Assembly: GCF_004799515.1 (NCBI RefSeq)
Contig: NZ_SSMX01000054.1
Span: 124,001 to 188,000 of the forward strand
DNA from: Phenylobacterium sp.
Lineage (GTDB): Bacteria > Pseudomonadota > Alphaproteobacteria > Caulobacterales > Caulobacteraceae
Direction of reading: 5' to 3'
Length of the DNA stretch: 64,000 nt
Part shown: positions 15,573 through 23,791 of the stretch, piece by piece
How positions within the stretch are numbered: position 1 is the stretch's first letter
Layout: each line of letters opens with the position of its first letter
Notes under the pieces: generated by a model
What the model was told of the DNA's origin: nothing
The model's input: only the letters and a program-made list of their open reading frames with translations
Database searches by the model: none
Program-made: the position numbers and the translations under genes

Positions 15573-16673
15573 ATGTTGGCGAAGACCTTGAAGGCGCTGG
15601 CCTTTTCCACAGCTTTCGTGGCCCTTGCCCTGCCGCCGCTAGCCCATGCCCAGCCGCCCGCCCCGCCGGCCACCGGCTACAAGGCGCCACTCGCCGCCGA
15701 TGGTCACCCCGACCTTCAGGGCGTCTGGACCAACGTCGCGGTGACCCGCCTCGAGCGCAATCCGCGCTACGGGCAGAACCTGGTCCTAACCGACGCCGAG
15801 GCGAAGAAGATCGAGGCCCGCACCCAGGCCCAGATCGACCTGGGCAACAAGCCCACCGACCCCAACGCCAAGGTCACCGACCTGCCGGCCGACTGCTCCG
15901 GGGGCCGCGGCACCGACTGCAACTACAATGCCGCCTGGACCGATCCGGGCAGCTTGGTGATGCGGGTGAACGGCCAGCCGCGGAACGGCTTCATCACCTC
16001 GACGGCCGACGGCAAGGTGCCGATGCGCAAGGACATCAAGGTCAACCTCTACGGCCGCGCCCTGCCGGCGGGCCAGAGCCCCAGCGACAACCCCGAGACC
16101 CGCGCGCTGGGCGAGCGGTGCCTGCTGTCGTTCGGCAACTCGTCAGGCCCGGTCATGCTCCCGGGCCTCTACAACAACACCTACCAGGTCGTGCAGACCA
16201 AGGACGAGGTCGCCATTGACGTCGAGATGGTGCACGACGTGCGCCACGTGCGGTTGAACACCACCCAGCACCTGCCGGCGTCGATCCGGCCTTGGCTGGG
16301 CGATTCCGTCGGCCACTGGGAGGGCCCGACGCTGGTGGTGGAGACCACCAACTTCAACCCGCAGCAGGTGTTCCGCGGCGCCTCCGAACATCTGAAGGTC
16401 ACCGAGCGCTTCACCCGCACGGGCAAGGACAAGATGCACTACGCCTTCTGGGTGGAGGACCCCACGGTCTTCGCCCAGCCCTGGGGCGGCGAGTACGAGT
16501 TCTCCCGCATCACCGGTCAGGTCTACGAATACGCCTGCCACGAGGGGAACTACGGCCTGGTCGGCATCCTACAGGGCGCCCGCGAGGAAGACCGCACAGG
16601 CCACAAGACCGCGCCGACCAACGTCGACCAGAAGGCCAAGGCCGCCGACGCCGAGGACGGCGAAGGGTCCTAG
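15573..16673 (+). CDS. Secreted protein of unknown function (PDLQGVW type)
   Basis: A 366-residue exported protein: the signal peptide runs to about residue 26 (PPLAHAQ). The mature part begins with HPDLQGVWTN and contains GHWEGPTLVVETTNFN and EYEFSRITGQVYEYACHEGNYGL. These phrases mark a family abundant in sphingomonads and Caulobacteraceae, with no experimentally defined role known to me. It probably is a periplasmic beta-rich protein. A purine-rich GGGAGCCGGGC precedes the ATG. Confidence 0.82.
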   Translation: MLAKTLKALAFSTAFVALALPPLAHAQPPAPPATGYKAPLAADGHPDLQGVWTNVAVTRLERNPRYGQNLVLTDAEAKKIEARTQAQIDLGNKPTDPNAKVTDLPADCSGGRGTDCNYNAAWTDPGSLVMRVNGQPRNGFITSTADGKVPMRKDIKVNLYGRALPAGQSPSDNPETRALGERCLLSFGNSSGPVMLPGLYNNTYQVVQTKDEVAIDVEMVHDVRHVRLNTTQHLPASIRPWLGDSVGHWEGPTLVVETTNFNPQQVFRGASEHLKVTERFTRTGKDKMHYAFWVEDPTVFAQPWGGEYEFSRITGQVYEYACHEGNYGLVGILQGAREEDRTGHKTAPTNVDQKAKAADAEDGEGS

Positions 16674-17179
16674 TCCCTTACGCGGCTATAGATCAGGCAA
16701 TCCGCGGGCTCGCCCGGGGCGGTGTAGTGCGCCTTGCGCAGCGTGCCCTCGGCGGCATAGCCGCAGTGCTCCACCGTGCGCGCATCGGCGAAGTTCTCCA
16801 CGGCGATGATCAGTTGCAGGCGATGGCATTCCGGGTGCTGGGCGAACAGCAGGTCGGAGAAGAGGCGCAGGGCTTCCGAGCCAAAGCCCTTGCCGCGATC
16901 GTCCTCGTTGTGGACCGAATAGCCGATCTCGAAGCCATGCACGGTCGGGCCCGGCGAATAGAACTGCATGGTGCCGATCAGGCGCTCCGCCACCTCGAAG
17001 GCGGCGACGCCGGCCTTGGGGGTCCAGAAACCGGTCTGGTCGTGGACCGAGCGGGCCCAGCCCAGGTCGGTCATCGGCTCGGTGGCCGAGAGACTGTAGG
17101 GGTGGGCGACGGCGGCCTTGAGATCCGGGACCCGGATCGTGCGCAGGCGGACCAGATTGCCTTCGGCCAGGACGGTCAT
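16670..17179 (-). CDS. GNAT-family N-acetyltransferase
   Basis: A 169-residue acetyltransferase of the RimJ/RimL type: substrate region LVRLRTIRVPDL, the acetyl-CoA loop NEDDRGKGFGSEALRLF and the terminal ENFADARTVEHCGYAAEGTL. The substrate is unknown. Its start overlaps the parB stop by 4 bases (ATGA), so it is the last gene of the mnmG-rsmG-parA-parB transcription unit. Confidence 0.9.
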   Translation of the reverse strand: MTVLAEGNLVRLRTIRVPDLKAAVAHPYSLSATEPMTDLGWARSVHDQTGFWTPKAGVAAFEVAERLIGTMQFYSPGPTVHGFEIGYSVHNEDDRGKGFGSEALRLFSDLLFAQHPECHRLQLIIAVENFADARTVEHCGYAAEGTLRKAHYTAPGEPADCLIYSRVRD

Positions 17180-18048
17180 GCGCGGGTCAGCCGGCGGCAG
17201 AGGTCGTCGAGCTGTTCCAAGGTCGCGTACTTGATCTTCAGCTCGCCAGCGCCGCCACGGTCGACGATATCCACCTTCATGCCCAGCACATCCTCCAGAT
17301 CGACCTCAAGGGCCGCGGTGTCGGTATCCTTCGAGCGGCGCGGGCCGGAGCCCTTGCCGCCGGCGCCGGGGTCGGCGCCCTTCTTGGCCAGGGCCTCCGC
17401 GTCGCGCACGGAAAGGCCTTTCTCGACAATGGTCTGCGCCAGGACCTCGGGATAGGCCGCCGCCAGGATGGCGCGCGCGTGGCCGGCGGTCAGGCGGCCG
17501 AACAGCACATGGTCCTGCACCGCCTCCGGCAACTGCAGCAGGCGAAGGGTGTTGGCCACGTGGCTGCGCGACTTGCCCACCGCCTCGGCGGCCCTCTCCT
17601 GGGTGTAGGCCATGCGGCGCATCAGCGTCTGGTAGGCCTGCGCCTCTTCCATGGCGTTGAGGTCCTCGCGCTGGACGTTCTCGACGATGGCGATCTCGAA
17701 GGCGCGGTCGTCGTCCAGCACCCGGACCAGGGCCGGGATCGCCTTCAGCCCCGCCTGCTGGGCCGCGCGCCAGCGGCGTTCGCCGGCGACGATCTCGTAT
17801 TCGCCCGGGGTCTTGGGCGAGGGACGCACCAGGATCGGCTGCAGGACGCCCTTGTCGCGGATCGAGGCCTCCAGCTCGGCGATCTCGGCCTCCGGGAAGT
17901 GGCGGCGCGGCTGGTCGGGGTTGCGGTGGACCAGCTCGATCGGGATCTCCCGCGCGCCCTCGCCGCCGCCGGCCGGCCCGTCGCCGTCGCCCGCCTCGTC
18001 CAGCAGGGCCGAAAGCCCCCGGCCCAATCCTCTGCGGCCCTCGGCCAT
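17176..18048 (-). CDS. parB: Chromosome partitioning protein ParB
   Basis: CTP-dependent DNA clamp that loads at parS and spreads to form the partition complex. The 290-residue protein has the ParA-activating N-terminus GRRGLGRGLSALLDEA, CTP-binding blocks VAGERRWRAAQQAGL and ENVQREDLN, the helix-turn-helix YTQERAAEAVGKSRSHVANT that reads parS, and a C-terminal dimerisation domain (LKIKYATLEQLDDLCRRL). The targets, two perfect parS sites, are in this window at 21377 and 24799. parA lies 10 bases upstream. Confidence 0.97.
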   Translation of the reverse strand: MAEGRRGLGRGLSALLDEAGDGDGPAGGGEGAREIPIELVHRNPDQPRRHFPEAEIAELEASIRDKGVLQPILVRPSPKTPGEYEIVAGERRWRAAQQAGLKAIPALVRVLDDDRAFEIAIVENVQREDLNAMEEAQAYQTLMRRMAYTQERAAEAVGKSRSHVANTLRLLQLPEAVQDHVLFGRLTAGHARAILAAAYPEVLAQTIVEKGLSVRDAEALAKKGADPGAGGKGSGPRRSKDTDTAALEVDLEDVLGMKVDIVDRGGAGELKIKYATLEQLDDLCRRLTRA

Positions 18049-18058
18049 CGAACCTCCC

Positions 18059-18871
18059 TTACGCCGCGACTTTGCGGCGGGCGCGCTCGCGCAGCACCAC
18101 CTCGCGGGCCAGCCGCAGATAGGCCTGGCTGCCCGCGCATTTCAGATCGTAGACGAGGGCGGGCTTGCCGAAGCTGGGCGCCTCGGAGACCCGCACGTTC
18201 CGGGGGATCACCGTCTGGTAGACGGTCTCGCCGAAGTGGCCGCGCACGTCGTTGGCCACCTGGGCCGACAGTCCGTTGCGGCGGTCGAACATGGTCAGCA
18301 CGATCCCCTGGATCTCCAGCTTGGGGTTCAGGCTCTGGTGGACCAGCTCGATGGTGCGCATCAGCTGGCTCAGGCCCTCCAACGCGAAGAACTCGCACTG
18401 CAAGGGCACCAGCACCGCGTCGGCGGCGGCCATGGCGTTGACGGTCAAGAGGTTCAGCGACGGCGGGCAGTCGATCAGCACATAGCTGTAGGTCCCGGCC
18501 TCCCGCACCGCTTCGAGGGCGTCGCGCAGCTTGTAGGAGCGCCGCGCCTGCTGGGCCAACTCCATCTCGATGCCCGAGAGGTCCGGGTCCGAAGGCACCA
18601 CGTCCAGGCCCGGCACCGTGGACTTCACCAAGGCCTCAGCCAGCGGCTTTTCGCCCATCAGCACGTCATAAAGGGTGTTCTTGCGCTGCGCCCGGCCGAT
18701 GCCGAGACCGGTGGAGGCGTTTCCCTGCGGATCTGAGTCGATCAGCAGCACGCGCTCGCCCACCGCGGCCAGCGCCGTGCCGAGGTTGATGGCGGTGGTG
18801 GTCTTGCCCACCCCGCCCTTCTGGTTGGCGACCACCAGGACGCGCAAGGTCTGGTCAGACCCTACGGGCAC
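18059..18871 (-). CDS. parA: Chromosome partitioning ATPase ParA
   Basis: Deviant Walker ATPase (MinD/ParA family) whose DNA-bound dimer gradient moves the ParB-parS complex towards the new pole. The 270-residue protein has the deviant Walker A NQKGGVGKTTTAINLG, the Walker A-prime LIDSDPQGN and Walker B YVLIDCPPSL. The start at 18871 overlaps the end of rsmG by 17 bases. The whole cluster order mnmE-mnmG-rsmG-parA-parB is that of Caulobacter, where ParA and ParB are essential. Confidence 0.97.
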   Translation of the reverse strand: MPVGSDQTLRVLVVANQKGGVGKTTTAINLGTALAAVGERVLLIDSDPQGNASTGLGIGRAQRKNTLYDVLMGEKPLAEALVKSTVPGLDVVPSDPDLSGIEMELAQQARRSYKLRDALEAVREAGTYSYVLIDCPPSLNLLTVNAMAAADAVLVPLQCEFFALEGLSQLMRTIELVHQSLNPKLEIQGIVLTMFDRRNGLSAQVANDVRGHFGETVYQTVIPRNVRVSEAPSFGKPALVYDLKCAGSQAYLRLAREVVLRERARRKVAA

Positions 18872-19517
18872 GGCCGAGCCTCTTCACGCGAAGGATGCGG
18901 CCGCGGGGGTCGCTCTTGGATGGCACGGCGTCTGCCTCGTATTCCCAATATCTAGCGGCTTCCCGCATTTCAGCTACCACATCTTGTCCCTTGAGGAACA
19001 GGCCCGTGGCGCCGCCCTGAAGGTAGGGCCGGGCGTACCCGAGCAGGCGGTGGAGCGGCGCACAAGCCCGCGCGGTGACGATCTCCACAGGAAGCTCGAG
19101 GTTTTCCGCACGCGCGTTGTGCACGGTGGCCGGAAGCTCCAGCGCCACAACCACTTCGGAGAGGAACTTGCAGCGCTTGGTCATGCTCTCCACGAGGTGG
19201 ATGTGCGCGTCCTCGCGGCCTTTGAAGAGTATAGCCAGCACCAGGCCGGGCAGACCGGCGCCGGCGCCCAGGTCGGCCCACACGCGGGCTTCGGGCGCCA
19301 GGCGCGTGAGCTGGGCGGAGTCCCAGGCGTGACGGTTCCAGAAGTCCGGCAGGGTCGCGGGACCCACCAGGTTCATGACCTCGTTGCGCTCGGCCAGGAG
19401 CGTCCGGAACCGCTCCAGGTCGGCCATCTGCGACGGTGTGGCCCCGCTGACGGCGGCGAAACCATCCGCATCCATGAGCGGCGCCGGAGCGGCGTCAGGC
19501 GGCGCGGCGGCGGACAT
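18855..19517 (-). CDS. rsmG: 16S rRNA (guanine-N7)-methyltransferase RsmG
   Basis: Methylates G527 of 16S rRNA. The 220-residue protein has the core NEVMNLVGPATLPDFWNRH and the SAM motif ARVWADLGAGAGLPGLVLAI, followed by VESMTKRCKFLSEV. The start at 19517 overlaps mnmG by 23 bases; a later ATG at 19475 (DADGFAAVSG) would leave a 19-base gap and is equally acceptable. Neither has a strong ribosome binding site. Confidence 0.93.
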   Translation of the reverse strand: MSAAAPPDAAPAPLMDADGFAAVSGATPSQMADLERFRTLLAERNEVMNLVGPATLPDFWNRHAWDSAQLTRLAPEARVWADLGAGAGLPGLVLAILFKGREDAHIHLVESMTKRCKFLSEVVVALELPATVHNARAENLELPVEIVTARACAPLHRLLGYARPYLQGGATGLFLKGQDVVAEMREAARYWEYEADAVPSKSDPRGRILRVKRLGRARRV

Positions 19518-21345
19518 GGGCCAGGAGTGCGGTGAGCGCGCCGGGCGTGACGCCTTCGATGCGGGCGGCCTGGCCCAGGGTCAGCGGGCGCACCGCGGCC
19601 AACTTCTCGCGCGCCTCGTTGGAGAGCCCGCCCACCTGGGCGTAGTCCAGCTCCGCAGGCAGTGTGAGGTCCTCGTCGCGGCGGAAGGCGGCCACGTCGG
19701 CGGCCTGCCGGTCGAGATAGCCGGCATAGGCGGCGTCGATCTCCACCTGCTCGCGAACGGCGGGCGGCCAGGCCGCGATCTGCGGCCAGATACGCGCGAG
19801 GTCGGCGAAGGCGATGGTCGGATAGGCCAGGAGCTCGGTGAGATTGCGCCGCTGCCCGTCGGCCTTCACCGGCAGGCCGGCCCTCTCCGCCTGGGGGGGC
19901 GTCAAGGTAAGCGCGGCCGCCTCGGCGCGCGCGGCGGCCAGGGCGCCGGCCTTCGCCGCGAAGGCCTTCGCGCGATCGGACCCGACCACGCCCAGGGCCT
20001 CGCCCTTGGCGGTGAGCCGCTGGTCGGCATTGTCGGCGCGCAACAGCAGGCGGAACTCCGCCCGGCTGGTGAACATCCGATAGGGTTCCGTGACGCCGCG
20101 GGTCACCAGGTCGTCGATCAAGACGCCGATATAGGCCTCGTCGCGGGCGAAGGACGCCGCGTCCAGGCCCGAGGCCGCCCGCGCCGCATTCAGGCCGGCC
20201 ACCAATCCTTGCGCGGCCGCCTCCTCATAGCCGGTGGTGCCGTTGATCTGGCCGGCCAGGTAGAGGCCCGGTAGCCGCTTGGCCACCAGGGTCGGATAGA
20301 GCTCGCGGGGGTCCACGTAGTCGTATTCGATGGCGTAGCCGTAGCGCCGCACCCGCACCGCCTCGAGCCCCGGCATGGTGCGCAGGAAGAGGTCCTGGGT
20401 CTCTTCCGACACCGAGGTCGAGATGCCGTTGGGATAGACCGTGTCGTCGGTCAAGCCTTCCGGCTCCAGGAACACCTGGTGGCTGGTCTTGTCGGCGAAG
20501 CGGACCACCTTGTCCTCGATGGAGGGGCAGTAGCGCGGTCCGACGCCGGTGGCCTTGCCGCCATAGACGGCGCTCTCGCCGAGACGCTGGGCGATGATCT
20601 TGTGGGTTTCCGTGGTCGTGTAGGTGATCCCGCAGGCGATCTGCGGGACCGTGATCGCCTCGGTCAGGAAGGAGAACGGCACGGGCTCGTCGTCCGCCGC
20701 CTGCATCTCCAGCCGGTCCCAGGCGATGGTCGAGCCGTCGAGCCGCGCCGGCGTGCCGGTCTTCAGCCGGCCCATCTTCAGCCCGCTGGCATAGAGCCGG
20801 TCGGAGAGCCCGATGGCCGGCGCGTCGCCGACCCGGCCGGCGGGAATGCGCTCGTCGCCGCGGTGGATGACCCCCTTGAGGAAGGTCCCGGTGGTCAGCA
20901 CCACGCGGCCGGCGGCGTAGGCCTGGCCGCTGGCGCCCAGGACGCCGGTGACCCCGCCGGCCGCGTCGAGGATCAGGTCCTCCACCGCTTCGGCGACGAT
21001 CGTCAGGTTGGGCGTCGCGGCCAGCTCGGCCTGCATGGCCTCACGGTAGAGCCGGCGGTCGATCTGCGAGCGCGGCCCGCGCACCGCCGCGCCTTTGGAG
21101 CGGTTCAACAGCCGGAACTGGATGCCCGCCTTGTCGCCCAGCCGGCCCATCAGCCCGTCCAGGGCGTCGATCTCCCGCACCAGATGGCCCTTGCCGAGGC
21201 CGCCAATGGCCGGATTGCAGCTCATCTCCCCGATGGTCTCGAGCTTGTGGGTGAGCAGCAGGGTGCGCGCGCCGAACCGCGCCGAGGCGGCCGCCGCCTC
21301 GCAGCCGGCATGGCCGCCGCCGATGATGATCACATCCCAGGACAT
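19495..21345 (-). CDS. mnmG: tRNA uridine-5-carboxymethylaminomethyl modification enzyme MnmG (GidA)
   Basis: FAD-dependent partner of MnmE that modifies wobble uridine 34 of certain tRNAs. The 616-residue protein has the FAD motif IIIGGGHAGCEAAAASARFG, the conserved EMSCNPAIGGLGKGHLVREI and the second signature GPRYCPSIEDKVVRFADK. The start at 21345 gives MSWDVIIIGG, the family N-terminus. A parS site lies 32 bases upstream of the start codon, so ParB spreading could influence transcription here. Confidence 0.97.
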   Translation of the reverse strand: MSWDVIIIGGGHAGCEAAAASARFGARTLLLTHKLETIGEMSCNPAIGGLGKGHLVREIDALDGLMGRLGDKAGIQFRLLNRSKGAAVRGPRSQIDRRLYREAMQAELAATPNLTIVAEAVEDLILDAAGGVTGVLGASGQAYAAGRVVLTTGTFLKGVIHRGDERIPAGRVGDAPAIGLSDRLYASGLKMGRLKTGTPARLDGSTIAWDRLEMQAADDEPVPFSFLTEAITVPQIACGITYTTTETHKIIAQRLGESAVYGGKATGVGPRYCPSIEDKVVRFADKTSHQVFLEPEGLTDDTVYPNGISTSVSEETQDLFLRTMPGLEAVRVRRYGYAIEYDYVDPRELYPTLVAKRLPGLYLAGQINGTTGYEEAAAQGLVAGLNAARAASGLDAASFARDEAYIGVLIDDLVTRGVTEPYRMFTSRAEFRLLLRADNADQRLTAKGEALGVVGSDRAKAFAAKAGALAAARAEAAALTLTPPQAERAGLPVKADGQRRNLTELLAYPTIAFADLARIWPQIAAWPPAVREQVEIDAAYAGYLDRQAADVAAFRRDEDLTLPAELDYAQVGGLSNEAREKLAAVRPLTLGQAARIEGVTPGALTALLAHVRRRAA

Positions 21346-21376
21346 AGGGCGGCAGCCTATAGTCGAAGGGCGGCGG

Positions 21377-21392
21377 TGTTTCACGTGAAACA
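21377..21392. other. parS: parS centromere site 1
   Basis: TGTTTCACGTGAAACA is a perfect 16-bp palindrome identical to the bacterial parS consensus used by Caulobacter ParB. It lies between mnmG and mnmE, about 3.3 kb from the parB gene and about 7.7 kb from the origin region. An identical copy is at 24799. Confidence 0.95.
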
Positions 21393-21412
21393 GTGACGCG
21401 AGGCCGGTTGGA

Positions 21413-21447
21413 TCCCGCTTTCGCGGGGATGAGTCGCTGCGCGCTCA
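21413..21447. repeat. Hairpin repeat abutting the mnmE stop codon (copy 1)
   Basis: CCCGC-tttc-GCGGG is followed by GATGAGTCGCTGCGCGCTCA; the final TCA is the complement of the mnmE stop. The copy at 45373-45408 has the same order and also ends in the stop codon of its neighbour. Read on the minus strand the shared part is TGASCGCGCAGCGASTCA and then a hairpin. This looks like a dispersed repeat that has become the 3' end of two unrelated genes. Confidence 0.6.
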
Positions 21448-22746
21448 CTTCCCGATGCAGAAGGTCGAGAAGATCCGGCCCAGGACGTCCTCGGGATCGA
21501 TGCGGCCGGTGATGCGGTCGAGCGCCCGGGCGGCCAGGCGCACGTCCTCGGCAGCCAGTTCGACGGCCTCCTCCTCCGCCAGGGCGTGGCGCAGGCGCTG
21601 GGCGGCCTCGCCCAAGAGGTCGCGGTGTCGCAGGCGGGTGGCGGCGGGCGGCTCGCCACCCGCCAGAGCCTCCACGACGGTGTCCGTCAGGGCCCGCTCC
21701 AGCCAGGCCACGTCGTTGGGGCTCTTCGCCGTGAAGGGTTCGCCCGGCAGGCCCTCCAGGCCCTCGCCCAGATCGCGCTTGGTCAGGAGCACGATATCGC
21801 CCCGCCGCAGGGAGGCCGGAACCTCCGGTTCGGGGTCGCCATAGCCGTCCACCAGCCAGACCCGCAGGCCTGCGCCCTCCGCCCAGGCCTCGGCGCGGCG
21901 CACGCCCTCGGCCTCGATCTCATCGACCGTCTCCCTCAGGCCGGCGGTGTCGGCGATCACCACCTTGTAGCCGCCCAGCACCATGGGAACCTCGATGATG
22001 TCGCGTGTGGTGCCCGGCGTCGCCGAGACAATCGCCGCCTCGCGCTTGGCCAGGGCGTTCAGCAGCGTGCTCTTCCCGGCGTTAGGTGCGCCCAGGAGGG
22101 CGATGCGGAAGCCTTCCCGTACCTGCTCGCCCCGCGCCACATCGGCCGCGGCGGCCTCCAGCTCGTCGGCGAGGATCTCCAGGATCGGCCGGGCGCGGCG
22201 GGCGACATCGGCGGGCAACTCTTCATCGGGGAAGTCGACGGCGGCCTCCAGCATGGCCGAGGCGCGGATCAGGCCGTCGCGCCAACGCGCCTGCGCCTCC
22301 GAGAGCCGTCCCCCCAACTGGTCGAGGGCCTGGCGCCGCTGGCCTTCCGTCTCGGCGTCCACCAGGTCGGCGACGCCCTCGGCCTGGGCGAGGTCCAGCT
22401 TGCCGTGCTCGAAGGCGCGACGGGTGAACTCCCCGGGCTCCGCCAGGCGCAGGCCGAGGGACGCCAGGGCCTCCAGCAGGGCCGCCACCACCGCCGGGCC
22501 GCCATGGACATGGAATTCGGCGCAGTCCTCGCCGGTGTAGCTGGCCGGCGCCGGGAACCAGAGCGCCAGCGCCGTGTCGATCTCGACCCCCGCGTGGGCC
22601 AGCCGCCGCACGCTCGCCCGCCGCGCCGCGGGCAGCCGGCCAGACAGAGTGCGCACCGCCTCCGCCGTCGCCGGGCCCGAGAGCCGCACCACCGCCACCG
22701 CGGCCCGGCCGGGGGCCGTGGTCGGGGCGAAGATGGTGTCAGTCAT
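21445..22746 (-). CDS. mnmE: tRNA uridine-5-carboxymethylaminomethyl GTPase MnmE (TrmE)
   Basis: Works with MnmG on wobble uridine modification. The 433-residue protein starts MTDTIFAPTTAPGRAAVAVV, binds folate through its N-terminal domain, and has an inserted G domain: GAPNAGKSTLLN (G1), GTTRDI (G2), DTAGLRE (G3) and LTKRD (G4). The C-terminal catalytic FCIGK is intact. The start at 22746 overlaps the stop of the upstream DUF6489-like gene by 4 bases. Confidence 0.97.
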   Translation of the reverse strand: MTDTIFAPTTAPGRAAVAVVRLSGPATAEAVRTLSGRLPAARRASVRRLAHAGVEIDTALALWFPAPASYTGEDCAEFHVHGGPAVVAALLEALASLGLRLAEPGEFTRRAFEHGKLDLAQAEGVADLVDAETEGQRRQALDQLGGRLSEAQARWRDGLIRASAMLEAAVDFPDEELPADVARRARPILEILADELEAAAADVARGEQVREGFRIALLGAPNAGKSTLLNALAKREAAIVSATPGTTRDIIEVPMVLGGYKVVIADTAGLRETVDEIEAEGVRRAEAWAEGAGLRVWLVDGYGDPEPEVPASLRRGDIVLLTKRDLGEGLEGLPGEPFTAKSPNDVAWLERALTDTVVEALAGGEPPAATRLRHRDLLGEAAQRLRHALAEEEAVELAAEDVRLAARALDRITGRIDPEDVLGRIFSTFCIGK

Positions 22747-22991
22747 TTCCGGGCCGCCGCCCCGCTGAGGCCCGCTTCCATCAGCTTGCGGAAGTGCTCC
22801 TGGGCCCCTTGGCCGAAACTCATCCAGTTCTTCATCAGCTCTTCGGGGGCGATCATCGACATGTTCGCCTCCATCCGCTTCTTCATCTCGTCGACCATAT
22901 GCTCGTTCAGAGCACTGACGTCCGGCAGGCCCAGGAAACGCCGGGCTTCCTCGGGCGTGCAGTCCACTTCGACCGTCATCTTCATGACCAT
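22743..22991 (-). CDS. DUF6489-like small protein
   Basis: An 82-residue protein: a short beta start (KMTVEVDCTPEEARRFLG) followed by a long helix with DEMKKRMEANMSMIAPEELM and NWMSFGQGAQEHFRKLMEAG. The family, which I recall as DUF6489, is of unknown function; the amphipathic helices resemble phasins or small cell-surface-associated proteins. I choose the ATG at 22991 because GGGAG precedes it by 3 bases. Its stop overlaps the mnmE start, so it is the first gene of the mnmE unit. Confidence 0.75.
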   Translation of the reverse strand: MVMKMTVEVDCTPEEARRFLGLPDVSALNEHMVDEMKKRMEANMSMIAPEELMKNWMSFGQGAQEHFRKLMEAGLSGAAARK

Positions 22992-23080
22992 GTCTCCCGT
23001 TCGAATTGCATATGGCCGCGCGGCGGCCCGGCGCGCTAGTAGCCCTGGCGTAAAGCCACCTGACAATCTGGAGACCACCC

Positions 23081-23791
23081 ATGGGCGAGCGGACGACGAT
23101 CACCGGCAAGGACGGGACCTTCGAGGCCTATGTGGCGCGGCCAAGCGCGGCCTCCGCCCCGGCGGTGGTGGTCATCCAGGAGATCTTCGGGGTCAACCAG
23201 GTGATGCGCGACGTCACCGACGGACTGGCGGGCCAGGGCTACCTGGCGATCTGCCCCGACCTCTTCTGGCGGATCGAGCCCGGCATCGACATCACCGACA
23301 GGACCGAGGCCGAGTGGAAGCGGGCGTTCGAGCTGTTCAACGCCTTTGACGTCGAGGCGGGCGTGACCGACATCGCCGCCACCATCGCCCACATCCGCAA
23401 GGACGCGGGCTGCAACGGCAAGGTGGGCGACGTCGGCTTCTGCCTGGGCGGCCAGCTCGCCTTCCTCACCGCCTGCCGCACCGACGCCGACGCGTCGGTC
23501 TCATACTATGGCGTGGGGCTGGAGAACCGGGTCGCCGAGGCGGAGAAGCTGACCCATCCGCTCCTGATGCACATCGCCGAGGAGGACCAGTTCGTGCCCA
23601 GGCCGGCCCAAGCTGTGATCCTGGCGGCGCTCAAAGACCATCCGCAGATCGAGGTCCACACCTATGCCGGCTGCGACCACGCCTTCGCGCGTGAGGGCGG
23701 GGAGCACTTCAACGCCGAGGCCGCCAAGCTCGCCAACGGCCGCACCCTGCAGTTCTTTGAGCGGACGCTGAAGGCGGGGGGCCAGGACTGA
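23081..23791 (+). CDS. Dienelactone hydrolase family protein
   Basis: A 236-residue alpha/beta hydrolase. The catalytic Cys sits in VGDVGFCLGGQLAFL, Asp in IAEEDQFVP and His in YAGCDHAFAR, the Cys-Asp-His triad of dienelactone hydrolases. The N-terminal VVVIQEIFGVNQVMRDVTDG is also typical. No aromatic-degradation genes are nearby, so the physiological ester is unknown. The TGA shares a base with the next ATG. Confidence 0.92.
   Translation: MGERTTITGKDGTFEAYVARPSAASAPAVVVIQEIFGVNQVMRDVTDGLAGQGYLAICPDLFWRIEPGIDITDRTEAEWKRAFELFNAFDVEAGVTDIAATIAHIRKDAGCNGKVGDVGFCLGGQLAFLTACRTDADASVSYYGVGLENRVAEAEKLTHPLLMHIAEEDQFVPRPAQAVILAALKDHPQIEVHTYAGCDHAFAREGGEHFNAEAAKLANGRTLQFFERTLKAGGQD

Noticed and set aside
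13754..15673. Long minus-strand frame opposite lptE and holA
   Set aside because: Same shadow effect; low-complexity Gly/Arg/Ala composition and no ribosome binding site.
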